In this document: one piece after another, positions 1 to 10,527 of the stretch | Numbering within the stretch: the stretch's first letter is position 1 | How the letters are laid out: each line of letters starts with the position of its first letter | Origin: Discostella pseudostelligera | Lineage: Eukaryota > Bacillariophyta > Thalassiosirophyceae > Thalassiosirales > Thalassiosiraceae | Direction: 5' to 3' | DNA: 49,811 nucleotides | Assembly (NCBI GenBank): GCA_036940085.1 | Contig: JALLBK010000230.1 | Coordinates: forward strand, 1 to 49,811 | Notes under the pieces: model-generated | What the model was told of the DNA's origin: nothing | Databases searched by the model: none | Seen by the model: only the letters and a program-made list of their open reading frames with translations | Program-made: the position numbers and the translations under genes

Positions 1-69
1 GCTGTTGTTGCTGTTGTTGCTGTTGTTGCTGTTGTTGCTGTTGTTGCTGTTGTTGCTGTTGTTGTTGCA
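1..69. repeat. TTGTTGCTG 9-bp tandem repeat
   Basis: About seven uninterrupted copies of a 9-bp unit (GCTGTTGTT in plus orientation) run from the window edge to about base 69. On the minus strand one frame reads as a glutamine run that stays open for some codons upstream, so it could be the poly-Gln part of a gene lying mostly to the left. No start or domain can be seen, so it is called a repeat only. Confidence 0.9.
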
Positions 70-1137
70 ATAGTAATTGGACACTCCTCAGATTGCTGTC
101 GCTGCACCTCCTCTCACATTTTGCATTTGCAGTATCATCCTTCTGCTGTGCCTGCCTTTACCTTTGCTGCCACTTGTGTGATGCAAGAGCACTCCATCCT
201 GCTTCCTGCTGCATCATTTTGTCTTAGGAGGAGTAAGTTGACTGTTGACTCATAGTAGTGCAACACTCCTCTTTTTTTGGCTGCAACTGCAATATCTTCA
301 ATCCTCAGCTGTATGATGTACCATACTCTAATACTAATATCACTCCTCACTCCTCACTCCTCACTCCTCACTCCTCACTCCTCACTCCTCTTTCCTCACT
401 CCTCACTTCTGATTGGCATTGCTGGGGGTGCTGGTTATGGACATGGACAGGAGTGGTGGTTGATTGGGCAGCACCATCATGATTTGCTGCTTGCTGGTTG
501 ATGGTGCTCCTCCTCCAGGCGCTGGTGCTGGTGCATGGGGAGGAGAGGAGCAGCATCACTCAGGAAAGAGCAGAGGATGAAGAATAAGAAGGATGATGTG
601 AGGAGCAGGGAGCAGCACAACAATGAGTATTGAGGATGATGCCAAGGATGGAGAATGATGAAACTATCTCAATTCACAATGCTTAGGGATAAAGATCAGC
701 ATGATGATTATTGAGGCCGAGGAACATGATGATTGTGCTGAGGATTAGAAGCAGCAGACAACAAGGGACAATGAGTGAGAGCAGTAGCAGAAAGAGCAAT
801 GCGGCTGAGGATTAGCTGGATGCATCAGCAGGAGCAGCATGAGTAGTAGGGTAGAAGAAGTAGAAGAGTACTACTAGCAGAATGAGAAAATGCCCTTCTT
901 TGCTCCTGTTGTTTAATTGTTCCACAGATACTGCTGTGTCTCCTGCTGGTGCAAATGAAATTAAAAGAAAATAGGTTCAAGAAAGAGGACAGAGGATGCT
1001 CCAGATGTGTCCATCATGGTGGTGGGTGGTTGGTATGCTTTGGTATGGTCTACCAGGTGGTGTGCCGAGGGTGTGGCGTGCCAACGAGTACTGAATCCTA
1101 CGTAGCATTCTACGGTGACACATCTTGGGCTTGTGGC
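70..1137. other. Low-complexity intergenic DNA
   Basis: About 1.1 kb of purine/pyrimidine-skewed DNA full of imperfect AGGAGCAG, GATGATG and GCTGCT words. Open frames here are short, overlapping and without family resemblance. No gene, RNA or promoter can be supported. The only clear structure is the heptamer repeat at 341-407. Confidence 0.6.
341..407. repeat. CACTCCT heptamer minisatellite
   Basis: Seven perfect tandem CACTCCT units begin at 341, followed by degenerate copies to about 407. No coding role is seen. Confidence 0.9.
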
Positions 1138-1194
1138 CACCGAGCACCGAGCACCGAGCACCGAGCACCGAGCACCGAGCACCGAGCACCGAGC
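1138..1194. repeat. CACCGAG heptamer minisatellite
   Basis: About eight perfect tandem CACCGAG units end some 30 bp before the first plausible start codon (1226) of the next gene, so they probably lie in its 5' leader or core promoter. An upstream in-frame ATG at 1115 would translate the array as a repetitive peptide, but that would bury the signal peptide that begins at 1226. Confidence 0.9.
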
Positions 1195-1225
1195 AGCATG
1201 CACAAAAGCAAGCAAAGTAAGGACG

Positions 1226-2386
1226 ATGACGACGATGACGATGACGGCAATCCGGCGTCCGCCGACCGTCGTTTCAGTATCACTCTTCATCCTCCTATCT
1301 GCCTTCTCATGCAATTCATTTTCTGCCAGTAGCAGCAACGGCAATGCATCATTCGCATCATCATCGTCGTCAGCATCACCTATCTTTGATAGATTCCGAG
1401 CAACGTGCCCTGCTAACCTCGACGCGGTACGCCAATTCGATGCCTCTCTCCTTGACAGTATTGTGAAAGATAATGGCGACAATGAAGACGATGTGTGGGT
1501 AGCCGTGTATAGATCCGCAAATAATCTACCAAGCGTTTTTGTTCGGGATGCATTCTTTGATGCTATGCGAGCGTCGACGACGACGACGACTACACCATCC
1601 GCCACAGTCACAACAAGTTCCATTTCGATAACTACGGAAACATCCGAATTGTTTAATATCAATGATTCATCATCATCATCATCATCATCATCATCTTCCT
1701 CTTCGGGTGTCATAGTATCACCATCGAATAATGCCAAACCAGTGGCGGTGGCACGTCTGGGCAAATGCCGCAACAGTGGTAGCAGCGACAAACAAATCAT
1801 CCAACAACGGTACATGATCGATTCCATGAGATGCACACTAAAGAAAGAAAATACCGACCCCGATTGTGATGGTGGGAGTGAACATGCCGAGGCAGTAGGG
1901 ATATGTATTGATGAGCTTGTGCTTGCGTATTTGAAACGATATTCGGAATGGGAGAAGACGATGACGGCGAAGAGTGGGAAAGAGGGTGTCGATGAGGATA
2001 CCGGGGGTAGCGGGAGCCCGACAATCATGAGCTTTGATGGTGGCATACGCTTCCGTGGTACACTCGTGTCGGGGAAACTATTGGATTCACGTGGTTTTCG
2101 TGAAGCAACGGAATTATCCAGCGATATGCATTCCCATGAGAGTGATCTCGATGGTGCCATGAACATGTATGCTCAACGATCGACATCATTGCAGTTTGGT
2201 GGTGGTGCAAGGGATAGAGCGACTCAAATTGTGAGTTATTTGGGTAGATTGGATCGAGCAGAGGATATACGACGGGGAAGAGGAGGAGTTGTTTTGGCAA
2301 CTTCGGATAGGGAGAGTGGCAACAATTTGGACGATACAGGAGAGGGCGGCTTCGATCCTTGGGCGTCAGTGAAGAAGTTTATATGA
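1226..2386 (+). CDS. Secreted or plastid-targeted protein of unknown function
   Basis: A 386-residue single-exon frame that I do not recognise. It opens with a typical signal sequence: two basic residues, then a hydrophobic stretch (SVSLFILLSAF) and small residues. The SAF junction followed by a Ser/Asn/Ala-rich segment would fit a diatom plastid bipartite presequence, but secretion is equally possible. I chose ATG 1226 rather than the in-frame ATG at 1115 because only the later start puts the hydrophobic core at the N-terminus. The mature part contains Thr and Ser homopolymer runs (a TCA trinucleotide run near 1664-1695) and conserved-looking blocks such as VWVAVYRSANNLP and FDGGIRFRG. No domain is recognised. 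A long frame on the opposite strand is judged a composition shadow. Confidence 0.7.
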   Translation: MTTMTMTAIRRPPTVVSVSLFILLSAFSCNSFSASSSNGNASFASSSSSASPIFDRFRATCPANLDAVRQFDASLLDSIVKDNGDNEDDVWVAVYRSANNLPSVFVRDAFFDAMRASTTTTTTPSATVTTSSISITTETSELFNINDSSSSSSSSSSSSSGVIVSPSNNAKPVAVARLGKCRNSGSSDKQIIQQRYMIDSMRCTLKKENTDPDCDGGSEHAEAVGICIDELVLAYLKRYSEWEKTMTAKSGKEGVDEDTGGSGSPTIMSFDGGIRFRGTLVSGKLLDSRGFREATELSSDMHSHESDLDGAMNMYAQRSTSLQFGGGARDRATQIVSYLGRLDRAEDIRRGRGGVVLATSDRESGNNLDDTGEGGFDPWASVKKFI

Positions 2387-2805
2387 CACAATGATGGAAT
2401 GCTAGAGAGAGGAGTAACAACCATTGAATTCACTCTTCTTTGATACAACCCCGCATTGCATTATTATCTGCATATCATTCGCATGTGGTACAATATCGTA
2501 TCTGCAGCATGCCATTTCCCCAGAAAACCTGCCACGTGTAAGTGCCCGAGCGGGCACTGACGACGGGCAGGCTCGCTCAGTCTGTCTGTCAACGGGATGT
2601 GGTGGCGATTGAAATACCGCTCAATATCTTCCCCACAATCTTCGTCACCACACAACAGAAAACCAAAATCCAAGATCCAAACCATGAACCATGACCATGA
2701 GATTCATCGACGTCGTTGGTCGGCGGCGGCGGCGTCTATGAATTAGGAGTAGGTAATCCGACCCTACTACCCACCTACTACACACAAGAAGTTGTTGTTG
2801 ACATC
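2387..2805. other. Intergenic spacer before GFM2
   Basis: Same-direction spacer of about 420 bp with no supported ORF. It must contain the 3' end of the upstream gene and the promoter of the GTPase gene. A GTC-type imperfect palindrome (GTGCCCGAGCGGGCAC) lies near 2541-2556. Nothing else is recognised. Confidence 0.5.
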
Positions 2806-5800
2806 ATGCCATTCATTCCACCAGCTCGCATCATTCTGCCCTCCAGATCATCATCTCTATTGTTTCGGCAATCATGTAGTGGCTGTTCATCAATACCGTC
2901 GCTGTCGATGCGACGACGTCGTACGACGAATCCTCCTTATTGGGCGGCGATATCATCCAGATCCACAATAGCTTCAATACCACAGTCGTCGCGGCAGGGT
3001 CTACGCAATACTCTTTATCATCGTCGCCATAATCATCATCAACAACAGCGTTGGCATCACCACCTCTATGAAAATGTTGCATCATCGCGGCAACAGCTAC
3101 CACAACAACTACGTCGACGGAGCTGTGGTTACTTCTCCACTCTGCCAACAAGCAGCAATAATACCACGGATTCTGATTCGGACGATGATGACATCACCAA
3201 CCCTCCCAACAACATCAAATCATCCTCCTGTCCACACCACCACCGTCTCTCCTCCATCCGCAATGTAGGCATATTTGCTCATGTCGATGCTGGTAAAACT
3301 ACCGTCACTGAACGCATGCTTGCCTTATCTGGGATAGTACGACATCCTGGAAGTGTCGATGGTGGGGATACAGTTACTGATTATTTACCTGCCGAACGAG
3401 AACGGGGGATAACGATCCAAAGTGCCGCAGTGGGATTTGAATGGCGTGTCCCCCCACCACCACCACCCGCTCCAACATCATCATCATCATCATCATTGTC
3501 ATCAAATTCGGCAGGTAGTAGAAGAAAAGGAGGAGGAGTGGACAGATCCAATGGGAGGACAGTATCCATAAACTTGGTAGACACACCAGGACATGTCGAT
3601 TTCTCCGTCGAGGTTCATCGTTCCGTGGCTGTACTCGATGGTGCCATTCTCGTAGTGGATGCGGTGGCGGGTGCACAGGCTCAGACGGAGACGGTTTGGC
3701 GTGCCATTCGCAATACCGATGCCAATACTAGCATCAGTGGTGGTAGCAGTAACAGCAGTGGTAGCAGTAACAGCTGCAAGGGTGATGATGCTTCTGACAG
3801 TAAGAACAACAATATGGGCGGTGTGACAAGAATACATGGCACCCATGCCCATGAACCATTGCCAGCTCTCATGTTCGTTAACAAGATGGATCGAGAGGGT
3901 GCTGACTTCCAATATGCAATTCAATCAGTCAAATCGAAATTACGGGGGAGTAATCCCATTCCGATACAGATACCATTGTATCGTACATCATCATCCTCCA
4001 TTGCAAATCGGAGTGGAAGTGGTGTCATTGTGGCAAATGCTGATCATGGGGAATACATTGGTTTGGTTGATTTAATACACATGCGTGCGATTATTTATCC
4101 AGCCAACTCGGAATCATTGAGCGTGGAGGAGGCTGCACCGACAGTTATACCTCTCCTTGGACGGGCGAGTCAACAGCAGCATCAACAACTACTATATGAA
4201 TTATCACCGTCAGTTCTCGAGGCGGCATTGAATGCACGCCGAGAGCTCATTGTGCATTTGGCCAATGTGGATGAAATTATGGAAGATTCCTACCTGATGG
4301 CCATGATGAACCAAGAAGACGACGATGAGGAGACAGCCGGTTCCTGTTCAATCATAGAGACAATATCTACAGAAGAGATACAATCTTCATTGCGACGAAT
4401 GACATTGGCTCGTCGGATCATGCCCACGATGTGTGGTGCGGCATTGCGTGGACTGGGTGTTGAGCCGGTCTTGGATTGTGTTGCTGAATATTGTAAGTGG
4501 TCATTATTGATCTCGTTCTTATTGCAATGTGTATTTATGCATGCTGATTGACTAACATCTCCCACGCAATCATCAATATTTGCATTTGTGATACTCAAGT
4601 GCCTTGTCCCTTAGATCGACTGCCACCGCAACTGAGCTTGCTTGGGAATAATGCTAGTTCACAAACTCTTGGAGGAGCAGGACAAAAATGTAACAAACCC
4701 GGAAATAGTGATGATGACGATGATGATGCAAAGTCTGCCATCCGATTGGGACATCCACTCCATCAATCGACATTGGCATATGTGTTCAAAGTATTGCATA
4801 TGAAGGGACGGGGTGGATCCGGCGATGGTCGCGTGGCCTTTGCACGCGTCTATTCTGGAACGCTTAAAGCTAGGGATAGTGTTCGTGTCATCTCTCCTGG
4901 AATGATCGGTAGTAGCATGAGTGAGAATGAGGGTGGAAAGAAGAAGCCGAAGCATCCCGTCGAGCGCATAGGTGGCATGTTGGAATTGTCGGGTGGGACG
5001 TTTGGCAATCTACCGGATGGAATCTGCCTTTCGGGTGATGTCTGTGCCTTGGTTGGGCTAAAAGGTGTTGTTACGGGTGATACCCTCCTTTCAACATCGG
5101 TTGCAAATAATGGTGGCACAAGTGACTCAAAGAAGAAGGATGCAAAATCGAGCAAGGTCAATGATGTGCATTGGAAACAATACATGGAAGGCGTCCACCT
5201 CTCGGGTCTGACATCGCCTAAACCAGTGCTCACGCTTCGTGTCGAGGCCAACTCCGTTTCGGAACAAACACGCCTATCAGCCGCATTGGCTATGCTCGCT
5301 GTCGAGGATCCTAGCTTGGTCATTGAAGAGACGCCGACAACAACATTAATTTCGGGTTTGGGTGAGCTGCACATGGAGATCATATTAGATCGACTGCGAA
5401 GAGAGTTTGGACTGGTGGTGCGCACCGGGAAGCCTGCGGTGTCATATAGAGAAACGATATCGTTGAAAGATGGAGAAGAGGCCGAGACAGACGGATTAGT
5501 GGAGTATGATCGTACTGTTGGAACTGTTCGCCTACAGGGTGCCGTGCAACTATGCCTGGTGCAGAGCGTCGATAAGTCTTTGGACGATTCTCGCCTCGGT
5601 GTAGAGTCATGCTTCCCACCAAACGACCCAGTTGTTACGCTCTCATCTGAAATTCGAACATTCTTCAACCTTGACCCCAAACCTACTTCGAATGAGTCTG
5701 AACATAAATATCCGCAAGCACTACAAGCCATCCTTTCGGGAGTGCGTGGCTCGCTGAAGCGTGGTCGATTGGGCCCCTACCCACTTGCGAACATTGAATG

Positions 5801-6197
5801 TCATGTCATGAGTGCTCATTCGGAACTGTCAAGTCCTGATACCTTGCCTGGTGCAATGCGTGCTGCCGCTGCCAATGCTGCCACGACACTTCTGGAATCG
5901 TTGGCCAAGGATGGGAAAATGGTGATTCTAGAACCCAAAATGAATGTAGAAATATGGGTCCCATCAGCGAGGGTCGGGGACGTTTTATCAGACTTGACGG
6001 GAAGGAGAGGAACGGTTGGTGATGTTGCAATGGCAGATGAAGTTGGTGGAGGCAGTGGCCGTGTCAAATCCATGGTACGGGCCGAGGTCCCCTTGGTAGA
6101 AATTCTTGGTTACGCTAATAGCTTGAGGAGCTTGACTGGCGGAGAAGGAGCATTTTCCGCTGAGTACAAAGGGCATGCACCTCAGGATGGAATGTGA
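2806..6197 (+). CDS. GFM2: Mitochondrial ribosome-releasing factor 2 (EF-G2mt type GTPase)
   Basis: Translational GTPase of the EF-G family, exons 2806-4492 and 4600-6197, 1094 residues. The 107-nt intron starts GTAAGT and ends CAAG, and joining it restores the conserved AEYLP segment. The G-domain motifs are AHVDAGKTT (about residue 158), the switch I stretch GDTVTDYLPAERERGITIQS, DTPGHVD (about 259) and NKMD (about 359). Domains II-V follow, including GELHMEIILDR and the C-terminal block with LTGRRGTVGDV. The TVTDY...QSAA wording resembles GFM2 (recycling) more than elongation-type EF-G. The long basic, Ser/Arg-rich N-terminus fits a mitochondrial presequence. Ser/Pro/Asn-rich inserts near 3450-3535 and 3720-3830 enlarge the G domain. 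The frame is open a little upstream (to 2716) but only from TTG; ATG 2806 is the first Met. Confidence 0.9.
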
Positions 6198-6271
6198 GAT
6201 ATGACCGCGCTCGACAATACAGGTTCGTAAGATACATCTTAATAAATTCGTTTAATGACTCTAACAATCGT

Positions 6272-8122
6272 TCACGGTTGGAATATTTCAATAAAATGAC
6301 ACTTGGAATTGCACTTTGGACATGTGAGACGTTGCCTGCTACACGCCAAACAACAAATCTGATGACCACATGGTGTGGCGACACAGTTGACATCCTTTTG
6401 GCAGCAAATGATGCACACATCTGGAATTGTTGTGCATACCGAATTATCATCATCTGATGAATCGTTCGCTTCTTCCTCATCATCTGAGTCAATGTTGTCA
6501 TGATATCCTCCGATAGCGCCGTACAAACCAGCAATTTGTTCGCCGTAGGACTTCTCCACTAGAGGTGAACAATGTGATCGAGTTCTAGCCTTCTTTGGTG
6601 ATGTGTCGATGACATTCCCACTGCTCGCCACCTCCACATTTTCGGTAGTAGACTTTCGAGCATCTGCACCGTTGCTACCATTGTCGCTTTTATTTACATC
6701 AATCGCTTGTGGTTCCTGACTTGTATCCAATGACGTAGATGCCTTCGACAATGCCTCTACAGCACCCAGTGCCAACTCCAAGTCTTCTACTTCATAAACA
6801 GAAACATTTTTTTCGTTGATCAAATATCGCAATATGCCAACATGCTGAGTCTTCATTGCAATATCGATTATCGAGCGTCCCATGGATGTTTTCAGTGTGG
6901 GTACGAACTCATGTCGCTTTTCATTACCTGATGCAAGACTTTTGATCCCAGCGACGCTCATAATACCAACACGTTTGGTGTTTCCAGTGGAAATGACATG
7001 TATTGGGCAATGCTGTACATCCACAAGCCACCGCACCAGCATTTCGGACATGCCTTCTATCGCACAATGGATCGGAAATGAAATCTCAGTACCTCCTTTG
7101 AAAGCGAACGGTGCACGCAGATTGACATTACCCGTCAAATATAAATCTACGGCGGTGTTGTATTGACCTTGCAGAAGCGCATGCCGGAATCTCTTTGCCA
7201 ACGCATCACAACTCAAACATACCTTGACGGTCTTTTCATTTTTAATGTTGAAAGTTTCAGGAATCATCGTCTTGGGCCACCGAGCACAGCACCCAAAGTT
7301 GGAACAGATGCAAATACCACAATTTCGGCAATGTCTTGGACGTTTGAACATCGTAAATCGGGTGCCACAGAGCATACATTCTTTCCATTGATCAAAGGCA
7401 AGCATAATGGGTGGTGCATTAGCATAAGCCGACGCGCGCGCCTCCCTTTCAGTGCGAAAGCTGAATGCTTTGATAGAATTATTGTTGGTATTGCTGGCGT
7501 AGTTGATTGAGTTTGTGATATTATTGTTGTTTATCGTGACAACCCACAGGTCTGTACTGGTATTGTGATACATGGTGGGAGGGATGAGCGTTCGAGAGTA
7601 GCATTTAGTTGTACCGACCATGAAAATCTTCTGGTTGGAGCTGCCGCTACTAATGAGTTGTGGAATTGAAGATTGCTCCCCACCGAATTCTGTTGCTCTG
7701 ATAGTAGAGGTCCGGCATGTACTCGTGTCGCTCTTGGATTTGACGGCTACATTGTGCTCTTTCTTCTCTGGCGTTTTCCGATATGATATCCCTGATCTAT
7801 TTGGTGATGATCCGAAGTAACCACCTCGTCTTTCTGAAGAGTAGGCTGCAGCTAACTCGTCTGGGCATATCTTTGAATTTGTAGGCGGCGTGGTAACCTC
7901 GTTCGATGATCTCTTCCATTGACCCATGTTATCAACGCCATCTCGTGCACAATAATGTTCGTCATCGGGTGCGTGGCTTTCGCCCTCATCTCTTGTCTCC
8001 CTTCTTCTACTTTGTTCGTCCAGACCAGGTGGTGCCGACGGCGCAAGGGTTGATTCCAAGCCTGGTTTGGGTGGTGGAAGTAAAAGCAGCGAGGATAGGC
8101 TGCGAAAAGATTGGCTATCCAT
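6272..8122 (-). CDS. FYVE-like zinc finger, ankyrin and RING finger protein
   Basis: A 616-residue single-exon protein. The N-terminal 240 residues are Ser/Asn-rich and look disordered. A FYVE-type zinc finger follows at about 249-305, with CxxC spacing and the signature RPRHCRNCG, close to the PI3P-binding R(R/K)HHCR motif but with one His missing. About 310-450 contains ankyrin-like helical repeats (FPIHCAIEGMSEMLVRWLV; SIIDIAMKTQHVGILRYLI). An acidic Ser/Asp stretch precedes a C-terminal C3HC4 RING (CIIC...PCGHQICCLAC...CPKC, about 570-604). The inferred role is an endosome-associated E3 ubiquitin ligase. ATG 8122 is the first Met in frame. The 3' end converges on GFM2 with a 74-bp gap. 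Confidence 0.85.
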   Translation of the reverse strand: MDSQSFRSLSSLLLLPPPKPGLESTLAPSAPPGLDEQSRRRETRDEGESHAPDDEHYCARDGVDNMGQWKRSSNEVTTPPTNSKICPDELAAAYSSERRGGYFGSSPNRSGISYRKTPEKKEHNVAVKSKSDTSTCRTSTIRATEFGGEQSSIPQLISSGSSNQKIFMVGTTKCYSRTLIPPTMYHNTSTDLWVVTINNNNITNSINYASNTNNNSIKAFSFRTEREARASAYANAPPIMLAFDQWKECMLCGTRFTMFKRPRHCRNCGICICSNFGCCARWPKTMIPETFNIKNEKTVKVCLSCDALAKRFRHALLQGQYNTAVDLYLTGNVNLRAPFAFKGGTEISFPIHCAIEGMSEMLVRWLVDVQHCPIHVISTGNTKRVGIMSVAGIKSLASGNEKRHEFVPTLKTSMGRSIIDIAMKTQHVGILRYLINEKNVSVYEVEDLELALGAVEALSKASTSLDTSQEPQAIDVNKSDNGSNGADARKSTTENVEVASSGNVIDTSPKKARTRSHCSPLVEKSYGEQIAGLYGAIGGYHDNIDSDDEEEANDSSDDDNSVCTTIPDVCIICCQKDVNCVATPCGHQICCLACSRQRLTCPKCNSKCHFIEIFQP

Positions 8123-8346
8123 ATCAACTCTCGTGCTATTAAATGTACTGATGCTGTTGCTACTGCTCGTTGGATATCGAATGGTACATAGCGGCAAATT
8201 TCATGGTCATTCGATTTCATGTTGGCGTAATAGCTTGAGTTTGGCGAGGAGTGGTCTTGTGTCGTGAGAAAGTTCCCGCCGACATGGGAGAACTGGCGAT
8301 ACTATGTTCGCTCAAGCTCCCAATCGCTAACTGCGGCGATTTCACT

Positions 8347-10152
8347 TCATCGAGATTGAGAGGAATACCAATCTGATTCCGCCTTGAAGTGTTTAGCCAA
8401 CGCCGATAGGTCCTCATTGCTAGGTCCAAATTCTGCATGCGACAGCGCTGTAGATGAATTACGACGATGACCCACTTCAAAATTTTGTTCGGCGCACAGT
8501 CTGTCGATTGCATTATCCGTGCTCGACATTAGAGTTGCGTAGGCAAGTTTCCTCCGGTTCGCGCAATTGAGAACAACCTCGGAGATAAAGGGTCGCATCG
8601 CCATCTTTAGAGAACTGCCGTCTGATTGATATTCGATGGGCACAATATGAACACAACCACTTTTGTTATCAGGCGATGTCGATTGCTTCTCTGAGTTGTC
8701 ACATTTCTGTCCTTCAAATGAAGCTGAAAAGACGTTGTTGTATCGACGTATGTTTTCAGAATAGTTTCCGCTCCGCCCGATGGTACTCAATTGTCCAGCT
8801 GGCCATGTCATAGCCCATGGAGGCAGGCACTTGACCCCCGTCGTGAACAGTCCGAATAGACGTCGGAATGAATTTGAACCGCCACCATCACAATGTTGTT
8901 GAAGATAGTTCCTCCCTAATGTTTCAGCATTCGAATAGGCATACTGCACAAACTCCGACTTTGAGAATTCAAGAGCTTCGACAATTGTTTTGGGAGGGTA
9001 ACTTTCAGATCGAAGTGTTGTATTCCACTCTTTCAACCCCATACTCTCACCCCAAACCATTGCATTGTTTTCGTATTGCCACCAGCTTACAGCTTGGTCG
9101 ACTGGATTTCGTACACATGCTATTAAAACTGGAGGCGGAGAGTTGTGAAACGCACTAGCAATCAAGTAGGGTGCAGTGGGGCTGGATAGGTATTGCGCAC
9201 AGCCATCGAAACAAAAGAATATGTTTCTTAGTACTCGCTCCTCCCACCATCGTGAAATCTTATGTGTGATGAGAGAAACCAAGTTATTTAAAATGTCATT
9301 ATTGTCACTACTGCAAATATTCGTGATGCAAACTTACCTTCAAAGGGAATGCCATCCGATAGAAGTAAGGATCGACAATACCTATCGACGTCGACAAATT
9401 AAGTGGTGAGTCTGAAGTCTAGTGTCGGAGATTGCATTTTGTGAAATCAGAACCTTACCAAGATAATGCCCAACAAAATAGAACGATTCCTTATGATCAA
9501 GTTCTGGAACATTCCATGCACAAAAGGGAGTGTAGCATTTGATTTTCACTCGATCGGGAGATTGACACGAGATGGACGACAGTGAAACAATGTGCCCACA
9601 TAGATTCGTCGTCCCACATCGTGTCTCTCCTAAAACAATCGCATCCGGTAGAATACGCAGAGGAGCGGTAATGAATCGAAATATTATCTCGAGAGGACGT
9701 AGTAACAGAAGATGTGTGTTGAATGATTCCAATGCCGGGTGAGGAGCAGGCAACAATATGCAGCCATGATCAACTGTTGTTGATCGACGAGGTATCTTGC
9801 GGTTGAAAATTGTTTGGATCGAATGCCGATACATGAGAAGGAGGAAGGTATATCCCACCCCATTTAGCCAAAGATTCAAAATCATCAAATAAAGAGATAG
9901 TCGCCGCAAGTAGTAGTTTGCTGCTGGTGATGTTGGGGTGGCATCGGCATCGCTGCCATCGTACACCGATCTGAGGAAGGTGCAATGAACGATGGCATGG
10001 AATGGTATCACCAAGGTCAAACGCGGCAGTAGCCTCCCTGCCTTGTCGGCTTGGTAGACACCGACGAATAGGCCGCGTGTCGTTAATAGAAAGCATTTTA
10101 TGATTGAGCTCCAGCGGTGACGAGCTGTCTTTCGGGATGTCGCCGCCGTCAT
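8347..10152 (-). CDS. Membrane-anchored sulfotransferase
   Basis: Three exons, 10152-9459, 9411-9338 and 9258-8347, give 559 residues. The introns are 47 nt (GTAAGG...CTTCAG) and 79 nt (GTAAGT...CATAAG), and the phases close exactly. The N-terminal 120 residues carry two hydrophobic segments (LTLVIPFHAIVHCTFL and a stretch around LMILNLWLNGVGYTFLLLMY), suggesting a Golgi-type membrane anchor. The PAPS-binding 5'-PSB loop is LGETRCGTTNL, the KESFYF...FYRMAFP segment matches the usual KETxxF...WYR region, and RNPVDQAVSWW is the 3'-phosphate motif. The likely role is sulfation of a glycan or protein in the secretory pathway; the acceptor is unknown. The short middle exon was recovered from phase and motif continuity. 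The gene shares a divergent promoter with the lipase gene. Confidence 0.85.
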
Positions 10153-10320
10153 CGAGCGGATTTTGTGGCCATGGCCGCCCTGACTTCGGAGTTGGTTGTT
10201 TGATCGATGATGAGTGATGCTTTGGCCATCATGCCACGTGGAAGATCATACGAATGGCACCTAGACTCACCCTACGCCGCTGGAAGGCCACGTGGAAGAA
10301 ACGAGGCGATGGCAGTTGAA

Positions 10321-10440
10321 CTTCCCGCCAAATCTTTTGACACAGTTTTGGCGCGAAAACAAATGAGACTTCCCGCCAAATCTTCTCCGCTGCTTTTGGC
10401 GCGAAAGCGAATGAAACTTTCCGTCTCCGCCAAATCTTTC
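10321..10440. promoter_or_regulatory. 48-bp tandem array of E2F-like sites in a divergent promoter
   Basis: Within the 375-bp space between the sulfotransferase and lipase starts, a 48-bp unit is repeated at 10321, 10369 and (degenerate, with an insertion) 10417. Each of the first two units contains CTTCCCGCCAAATCTT and, 25 bp on, TTTTGGCGCGAAA (10346-10358 and 10394-10406). Both words match the classical E2F/DP consensus TTTSSCGC. The third unit keeps only CCGCCAAATCTT. Function as E2F sites is inferred from the motif alone. Confidence 0.6.
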
Positions 10441-10527
10441 ACTTTCATACGGTTCATACATACGGTTCACTTCCGACGTCGGCACCTCCATTGTCCTTGC
10501 CTCCATCCGATGGTATGGTAGCAAAGA

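Noticed and set aside
1..134. Poly-Gln coding exon on the minus strand at the left edge
   Set aside because: The frame is open for only a short distance and has no start or domain in the window; could be checked only with sequence to the left.
961..2166. 401-codon minus-strand frame opposite the first secreted-protein gene
   Set aside because: Its sequence is low-complexity (Asp, Ser and Val runs from TCA/GAC repeats) and the plus strand carries a signal peptide and better codon sense; taken as a shadow frame.
4850..5731. 293-codon minus-strand frame inside GFM2
   Set aside because: Lies wholly opposite conserved EF-G domains; no family resemblance.
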